A DNA stretch of 37,444 bases, from NCBI GenBank assembly GCA_021850505.1, contig JAJZLW010000075.1, positions 1-37,444 on the forward strand, given 5' to 3'. This DNA comes from Thermoplasmata archaeon (GTDB lineage Archaea; Thermoplasmatota; Thermoplasmata; Thermoplasmatales; Thermoplasmataceae). Positions 32,700 to 37,444 of this stretch are shown here, in pieces. Numbering within the stretch: position 1 is the first letter of the stretch; the number at the start of each line of letters is the position of its first letter. The notes below the pieces were generated by a model. It searched no databases. It was not told the DNA's origin and saw only the letters and a program-made list of their open reading frames with translations. A program made the position numbers and the translations under genes.

Positions 32700-33424
32700 C
32701 TTCTTCTAATCTTAATACTAAATTTAATGTTTTACATAATGTCCCAATGATTCTATATCTTGAAAATCGCTCAACTTGGATAACACAGAATATCCTATGT
32801 TATAACATACCTTTTGGTTATAGGAGCAGTGCAGATGTAATTGTAGCAATATACATCAGGTATTTTAAAGTGGATCTATTCTCGGGAAAATAGGCAAAAT
32901 GCCAGCAATCTGGATTAATAAACATAATCAATACAAGATTAATACCACAAAGCGAGACAGCAAACATTACAAATCCGGCTTGAGTACATTAAATTCCTCT
33001 TGTAGATTTTAAGATGGTGCGTGCATGATGATTTTGAATCAGTTAACCGAACGACACGATTATTCTGATTCACATACCACACGGGTAGTTTTAAAGGAAC
33101 CTGAAACTACAAGGGTGTAAAAAACCATAAAAAGTTGAATTGCCAATTAACACTCTAACATGATTGCATCCGAAAGAAGTGCAGGTACCTATATCTTAGA
33201 AATTAACTGAATTATTCAACACAATTATCTGAAATAGGATTTATGGCGAATACCTAAAAATCTTGTCAGGAAAAATTGAAATCATAACCATAAACGACTT
33301 CTCGGAAGATGACGACCCTTCTTTAGTTGAATCCTATCTTTGCTCATGAAAAAAACTACATTTCTTTGAAAACACTGCGTTCCAATAAGTTGATCTGCAG
33401 ATTCATTAGACAAAAATTTTCTAA
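32700..33424. other. 725-base gap upstream of aroB; palindrome and possible gene remnant
   Basis: No complete gene seen. The perfect 14-base palindrome TATGTTATAACATA lies at 32796-32809, about 100 bases upstream of aroB, and could be an operator. On the plus strand, short open pieces look coding-like: 33160-33210 begins MIASERSAGTYILEIN before a stop, and 33233-33349 contains YGEYLKILSGKIEIITIND and ends SLVESYLCS. These may be parts of one decayed gene, but no family is recognised and no single frame links them. Confidence 0.3.
32796..32809. promoter_or_regulatory. 14-base perfect palindrome upstream of aroB
   Basis: TATGTTATAACATA reads identically on both strands. It is about 97 bases upstream of the aroB TTG start and could bind a homodimeric regulator. 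AT-rich composition makes chance occurrence possible. Confidence 0.3.
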
Positions 33425-34039
33425 TTATAGGAGTCTTTTTCCAAATTCCGTCAACTTATAGAAGTACGGGGAGTTTACCTTACCCAAGCCCCTTCTTGAT
33501 ACTATATCTAACTGTTCCAGGTGTTTGAGTCTCCTCGACATGGAAGAGACAGAAACTTGAAAATGATGCGCAAGCTCTGAGTTAGTTTGATTCTTCTCCG
33601 AAATTAAAGAAATAAGCTCAAAATAACGGTTTTTGTAAATTTTTATTTTTTTTAATTTATTCACGTCGGTTTTTACTACCGCTTTTTTTTCCTTATCGAA
33701 CATTACAAGAGGTGCATCCTTGAAGTAAGCATGAAGGGTTAGAGCTGAAAGTGCAATTCCTGAACCACTCGCGATATTTATCCAGGATGGGAACCCATAA
33801 TTTTTACAGATCTTTTCGAGCATTAGGTAAACCTCATAAAAATTATTGAGGTCATAAATTGGAACAACCTCTATTTTAATGCCAAAATGCCTTGAAAGAT
33901 CAACCAATTCATCTCCGGACTTTCTATCCTTGGTAGAAAGAAGAAACACCATCTCTACTTTTGTGTTTTTCTCTAAAATGATCTTTATCAATGGAATTGT
34001 TTCGTAATCAAAAAGCGAAATAGCGTATTTTCCGGTCAT
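33425..34039 (-). CDS. CARF-like ligand domain plus winged-helix transcriptional regulator
   Basis: Protein of 204 residues. The N-terminal Rossmann-like half (about 1-115) has alternating strands (KYAISLF, KVEMVFLLST, KIEVVPIYDL) and a glycine/serine loop INIASGSGIALSALTL (88-102) at the place where CARF domains of Csa3-type regulators carry N-x-[ST]-G-G-T. The C-terminal half (about 138-204) is a winged helix: TNSELAHHFQVSVSSMSRRL, then GLGKVNSPYFYKLTEFG. The closest general family is probably the HFX_2341/Csa3-like regulators. No CRISPR array or cas gene is in the window, and the gene is divergent from a sulfur-transport cluster, with a palindrome in the shared 115-base intergenic region. 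Confidence 0.7.
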   Translation of the reverse strand: MTGKYAISLFDYETIPLIKIILEKNTKVEMVFLLSTKDRKSGDELVDLSRHFGIKIEVVPIYDLNNFYEVYLMLEKICKNYGFPSWINIASGSGIALSALTLHAYFKDAPLVMFDKEKKAVVKTDVNKLKKIKIYKNRYFELISLISEKNQTNSELAHHFQVSVSSMSRRLKHLEQLDIVSRRGLGKVNSPYFYKLTEFGKRLL

Positions 34040-34107
34040 TTCTTATCAGAATGAATTAGTTATTAAAGTTTTCTTTCATTTGCACAAAAAGTGGAATTAT
34101 TATGCAA

Positions 34108-34126
34108 TTATTAATTATATTAATAA
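34108..34126. promoter_or_regulatory. Palindromic operator candidate between CARF-like regulator and YeeE gene
   Basis: TTATTAAT-TAT-ATTAATAA is a perfect inverted repeat with eight-bp arms. It lies directly upstream of the TATA-like ATTATAAA (about 34135-34142) that precedes the YeeE-like gene, where an archaeal repressor or activator would contact the promoter. The divergent winged-helix protein is the obvious candidate binder. Confidence 0.5.
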
Positions 34127-34154
34127 ACACATACATTATAAACTTTAGGAGAAT

Positions 34155-35375
34155 ATGACAATATCGTACACAGCTGCGTTGTGGATAGGTATATTTATTG
34201 GAGCCGCAATCGGTGGTTTTGCCGAGTTATGGGGTATTTCAAATTCGGATATACTTCTCAGACTTTCCAAATGGGAAGATAGATTATTCATAAATTGCAT
34301 AGCCATTGCAATAGGCGTAGGTGCTGTTGCGCTTTATGGCCTGGCAGCGCTAGGTGTTAGTTTCCATTTCGGTGTAAAGCCTATATATGTTATCGGCGTT
34401 GCGCTAGGAGCTGTTATTTTTGGCTCCGGCATAGCTTTGTCTGGTTATGTCCCAGGAACAGAGTGGATGGCATTGGGCGAAGGACGAAGAGAAGCGGTAT
34501 ATGCTGTAGCTGGCGGTCTTCTTGGTGCGGCAGCATGGACTATTCTGTATCAAACACCCGCTGGTCAGTGGCTTGTGAATACTGACAATTACGGCGAACT
34601 TTATCTTGGAGGCAAAGTAGGTACGAATTTATTTGATGGTTTTCTGATTTCTATAGCATGGCTTGCACTGATGTTAATGGTAGCTTATTTTCTTCCAAGA
34701 TACAAAGGTGGCAAAAGCTGTGTTTACATTGGTACCCACTCGGACTATAAAATGCCACCTCCTGAACTAGCCATGCACAAAGAAGCAACTGAGACGTTAA
34801 TAGAAGGTAGTTCAATGCCGATTGGTCCCAGGGATAAGCTCGCTCGCAATGCTAATGAGCATTGGGCCCCAAATAACGATCTTAAGTGGATGCTGACATT
34901 TGTGGGAGCTTTTATTGGACTAATCGTTGTACTTGAAATGTTCTTACATCAAATATTTGGCGAATCGACAACATATAGCTGGATGGTTGGATATCTATGG
35001 CTGCCTTCATACAACTACAGCAAACTTGTATTTGCCACTGTGGGGTGGGAACCATTCACCGATATAGGTACGCTTCTTGGAGCTTTTCTTGTCTCAATAT
35101 TTGTTTCCAGAAGGTTTCAAGCTTTCAATTACTGGGTACCGAGAACATGGAAGAAAAGGTTCGGACCGAATGAGCTGAAGAGAGCCATAGGTGTTTTTTC
35201 AGGTTCTTTCCTTGTACTATTTGGGGCAAGAATGGCAGACGGTTGTGCCTCCGGTCACATTCTAAGTGGAGACCTTCAAATGGCGACAAGCAGCATTGAA
35301 TTTTTTGTTGTAGTAGCGATCAGTCTTCTGATAGTTGGCAGGATATTATATGGTAAATCAAAGGGGGTAAATTAA
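34155..35375 (+). CDS. YeeE/YedE-family sulfur-compound transporter, fused two-half form
   Basis: Membrane protein of 406 residues with about nine to ten hydrophobic segments in two homologous halves, joined by a hydrophilic linker (about 183-245). YeeE/YedE (TsuA-like) proteins import thiosulfate or related sulfur compounds through a line of conserved cysteines. The second half keeps the signature GARMADGCASGHILSG with Cys364. The matching first-half signature, usually GYCPGT, reads GYVPGT with Val99 in place of cysteine. Other cysteines are Cys48 and Cys189. ATG 34155 follows AGGAG by three bases. It heads a cluster with a small membrane protein, a DsrE-like protein and a TauE-like permease, all consistent with sulfur handling. 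Confidence 0.85.
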   Translation: MTISYTAALWIGIFIGAAIGGFAELWGISNSDILLRLSKWEDRLFINCIAIAIGVGAVALYGLAALGVSFHFGVKPIYVIGVALGAVIFGSGIALSGYVPGTEWMALGEGRREAVYAVAGGLLGAAAWTILYQTPAGQWLVNTDNYGELYLGGKVGTNLFDGFLISIAWLALMLMVAYFLPRYKGGKSCVYIGTHSDYKMPPPELAMHKEATETLIEGSSMPIGPRDKLARNANEHWAPNNDLKWMLTFVGAFIGLIVVLEMFLHQIFGESTTYSWMVGYLWLPSYNYSKLVFATVGWEPFTDIGTLLGAFLVSIFVSRRFQAFNYWVPRTWKKRFGPNELKRAIGVFSGSFLVLFGARMADGCASGHILSGDLQMATSSIEFFVVVAISLLIVGRILYGKSKGVN

Positions 35376-35615
35376 ATGAATAACAACAACAGAGAAGAGA
35401 GAAAAAGTGAGAAGGGAGTTAAAGGGTTTATAATTGCAATGACAGCTTTGCTGGTTATAGTGGCAGCATTCACAGTAGGCTCTTATAATGGCTATGATCC
35501 CACTCCGTCTTCGGTTTCAGCAACGGCATTTGTTTTAATAGTGATGCTTCTACTCACCACAGTTTGGTATAGAACAAAGTACCCTGGATACTCAAACGAT
35601 GGAACAGAGGAATGA
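35376..35615 (+). CDS. Small two-helix membrane protein in the sulfur cluster
   Basis: Encodes 79 residues with a basic N-terminus (NNNNREERKSEKG) and two hydrophobic segments at about 17-35 and 48-65. Its ATG follows the YeeE stop with no gap and has a GGGGGT ribosome site inside the end of that gene, so the two are translated together. No named family recognised. Probably an accessory subunit of the transporter; inference from position only. Confidence 0.7.
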   Translation: MNNNNREERKSEKGVKGFIIAMTALLVIVAAFTVGSYNGYDPTPSSVSATAFVLIVMLLLTTVWYRTKYPGYSNDGTEE

Positions 35616-35670
35616 TACAAACTTTATTTGTAATTTGAAATATAGTAATGAAGTAATGGGATGAATATAA

Positions 35671-36018
35671 ATGGCGAAAATTCTGGTAATGTTGGTTACG
35701 GGAAAGGAAAACATAAACACTGAAATGGTGGCATTCAGTTTTGCCTTCAATGCAGTGAAGAATGCCAAGTCAAACCTTGAATTTCTATTTCTGGGAAGGG
35801 GAGTGCAAGCTGCGAATAAAAACCAAAAAAGTTCCCCGCAGTTTTTAGAACAGATCAATATTCTCAGATCCGAAGGAATACCTTTGAAGATTTGCAAGGT
35901 GAGCATGGCAGGAGAAGGGCTTACAGAAAATGATATATTTTCTGGATTGGAATCAGTTTATGGTGGAGTCGAAGTTGATTCCAGGATTCAGGAAGGATAT
36001 TCCGTAATAACATTCTAG
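35671..36018 (+). CDS. DsrE/DsrF-like protein
   Basis: Cytoplasmic protein of 115 residues with the DsrE/TusD fold. The N-terminal strand is AKILVMLVTGKEN. The active-site region is GIPLKICKVSM with its only cysteine, Cys75, in the usual position. The C-terminal block GLTENDIFSGLESV then GGVEVDSRIQEGYSVITF is typical of the family. DsrE-like proteins carry persulfide sulfur between enzymes. Lying just after a thiosulfate-type transporter, it is a good candidate to accept imported sulfur. Confidence 0.82.
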   Translation: MAKILVMLVTGKENINTEMVAFSFAFNAVKNAKSNLEFLFLGRGVQAANKNQKSSPQFLEQINILRSEGIPLKICKVSMAGEGLTENDIFSGLESVYGGVEVDSRIQEGYSVITF

Positions 36019-36023
36019 GTCAG

Positions 36024-36821
36024 ATCTTTACGCTAACTGAAATACAAATCATTCTGTCAATAATTTCCGGCATATTAGTTGGTTTTTCATTAGGACTGAT
36101 TGGCGGAGGAGGTTCAATACTCGCTATACCGTTATTGATCTATTTTGTCGGGTTCGATCATCCACATATAGTCATTGGAACGACTGCGCTTGCAGTTGGT
36201 ATAAACGCTTACCTGAATCTAATTCCACACACGCTGAAGAAACACGTCAACTATAAGATTGGTATTGAATTTACTTTGCCCGGAATCGTCGGTGTTCTGG
36301 CAGGTTCTGAACTGGGGCTTCTTACCCCCGGAAACGATCTTTTATTCTTCTTCAGTTTTTTAATGATAGGTATAGCTATTTACATGTTAAACCGAAAGTG
36401 CATTGATATATCGCAGGTTGAGAGGAAGGTATCTGAATCATCAAGGTCATTGGCAATATTGATCTTGGCCGGCCTAACCGTAGGCTTCGCTTCGGGTTAT
36501 TTTGGTATAGGTGGGGGATTTCTCATAGTTCCAGGACTGCTATTCGGAGGCGGGCTGAACATATTGCAAGCTGTGGGAACATCTCTCATGGCTGTTGGAA
36601 CTTTCGGCGTTATAACGGCTGCCAGATACGCCATAAGTGGTGATTTGAACTTAATAATTTCAGCACTTTTCATAGTAGGAGGGATATTTGGCGGGTGGTT
36701 TGGTGCAAGACTTGCTGGCAAAGTACCGAAAAGAAGACTAACTCAGATATTTGCAATAATCGTCATTATAGTTGCGCTGTACATCATGTATCAGAACTAT
36801 ACTGTGATTCTACACCTTTGA
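36024..36821 (+). CDS. TauE/SafE-family permease, start codon uncertain
   Basis: Membrane protein of about 265 residues with eight or so hydrophobic segments and the duplicated family motif: GFSLGLIGGGGSILAIPLL in the first half and GFASGYFGIGGGFLIVPGL in the second. Family members export or import sulfite, sulfoacetate, taurine or related anions. The first in-frame ATG/GTG/TTG is TTG 36135, which would delete the first helix and its motif. The frame is open back to 35979 with no canonical start; codons such as ATC 36024 or ATT 36012 near AGGT (36017-36020) are possible non-canonical starts. A sequence error or coupling through the overlapping DsrE gene is also possible. Coordinates of the start are approximate. 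Confidence 0.82.
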   Translation: MFTLTEIQIILSIISGILVGFSLGLIGGGGSILAIPLLIYFVGFDHPHIVIGTTALAVGINAYLNLIPHTLKKHVNYKIGIEFTLPGIVGVLAGSELGLLTPGNDLLFFFSFLMIGIAIYMLNRKCIDISQVERKVSESSRSLAILILAGLTVGFASGYFGIGGGFLIVPGLLFGGGLNILQAVGTSLMAVGTFGVITAARYAISGDLNLIISALFIVGGIFGGWFGARLAGKVPKRRLTQIFAIIVIIVALYIMYQNYTVILHL

Positions 36822-37444
36822 TGGTCGTGGTCTACTGCCTTTAATATATTCGTTCTAAAGCGATTTTATGCGTTCTTGTATATATAAACTAGCTGCGTCC
36901 TGCTGTTAGACAGAAACAGGTAAAAGCGTGATTGACAATTGGCTACTTCAATAAGATGGATCTAGCATAGGCCACTTCTAATATTGTTCCAAACGACATC
37001 TTTGTTATAACCGAAATAGAAGAAAGGAAGAACTTCAAATTAATGTGAAAAATTTTAAAGTTCTGGCATGTAGCTATGAATCGCCTTGTTGCACCACAAT
37101 TCAATAACTTTCATAAACTATCTCTTACGTCGGTACTTTTGATTCGATGTAACCATTTTCACATGGTAAGTGTCTATATGTTTTTGAGGATGCCAGAGAG
37201 AGTATTGAGATCACTATTTCCCGATTTTAAACAGTGCCTTGATCGACTGTATCCAGGATGATTCGTCTATAGAAGAGAGCTAGTAATGGATGGCACCAAA
37301 AGGGCCTTAAATGTATTCTTGCATCTAACAACGAATTTAACCTTGTATTCAACAACGATCTCTTTTTCAACACTTAGCGGCATTGCTCTATTTTTTAAGA
37401 TGGTTTTTTCTATCTCTATTTGGAAAATTCAATTTTCCTACGTA
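36822..37444. other. 623-base gap at the window's right end
   Basis: No convincing gene. A good TATA-like TATATATAAA (36879-36888) has no clear gene at the expected distance; a small RNA is possible. A short minus-strand frame (37267-37383, beginning MPLSVEKEIVVEYKVKF) and a plus-strand tail near 36990-37050 (PNDIFVITEIEERKNF) look faintly coding but are unrecognised and may be remnants. Confidence 0.3.

Noticed and set aside
33425..34039. CRISPR association of the CARF-like protein
   Set aside because: No repeat-spacer array or cas gene is visible anywhere in the window.
37076..37261. 61-residue plus-strand frame at the right end
   Set aside because: No ribosome site, promoter or recognisable family; composition resembles non-coding sequence.
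1..37444. tRNA genes, insertion sequences or integrase-type elements
   Set aside because: None could be recognised; no transposase motifs or terminal inverted repeats with target duplications were seen.

Overview
The window is archaeal and points to the order Thermoplasmatales (relatives of Thermoplasma, Ferroplasma or Cuniculiplasma). The reasons are a proteasome alpha subunit very close to the Thermoplasma protein as I remember it, a tricorn-interacting-factor F3-type aminopeptidase, a single GINS51-type replication protein, an archaeal RNase P RNA, SBDS, archaeal RtcB and a GHMP-type shikimate kinase. TATA-like boxes lie about 25 bases before several start codons (leaderless genes), and TTG starts are frequent. 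Base composition looks moderate and even, with no obvious foreign island. All identifications are by eye; no searches were run.

Layout. 1-2946 (+): 3' part of an AsnRS-like asparagine synthetase, an ABC-2 type ATPase/permease pair and a GmhB-like HAD phosphatase. 2995-8908 (-): DUF202 protein, tandem Lrp/AsnC-type regulator, MMPL/RND transporter, then an APC amino-acid permease coupled to a 69-residue membrane protein. 9089-12158 (-): cobalamin-dependent acyl-CoA mutase large and small subunits plus MeaB GTPase; the substrate-site residues look like isobutyryl-CoA mutase rather than methylmalonyl-CoA mutase. 12205-14476 (-): GT2 glycosyltransferase, a small Cys/His protein, RNase P RNA and GINS51. 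14937-19959: a TatD-like hydrolase (-), divergent from psmA, F3-type aminopeptidase and SBDS (+). 19977-21103 (-): GNAT acetyltransferase, winged-helix protein and a small unknown. 21199-26761 (+): RtcB overlapping an amidohydrolase, then a large glycosylated surface protein. 27003-32699 (-): argS and the aroB-aroE-aroK-aroA operon. 33425-36821: a CARF-like winged-helix regulator (-), divergent from a sulfur-compound cluster (YeeE/YedE transporter, small membrane protein, DsrE-like protein, TauE/SafE permease).

How the genes fit together. The window suggests peptide and amino-acid heterotrophy: amino-acid uptake, proteasome/F3 peptide breakdown, and branched acyl-CoA rearrangement. Aromatic amino-acid synthesis and core RNA and ribosome functions (RNase P, RtcB, SBDS, argS) lie alongside.

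The most interesting points are: (1) aroA lacks any ATG/GTG/TTG before its conserved N-terminal motif and seems to start at CTG just after the in-frame aroK stop; (2) the mutase carries Phe98/Gln216, the isobutyryl-CoA mutase signature; (3) a CARF-like regulator with no CRISPR array in view faces sulfur transport genes across a perfect 8-bp-arm palindrome; (4) the TauE gene also lacks a canonical start; (5) psmA, an F3-type aminopeptidase and SBDS are neighbours.
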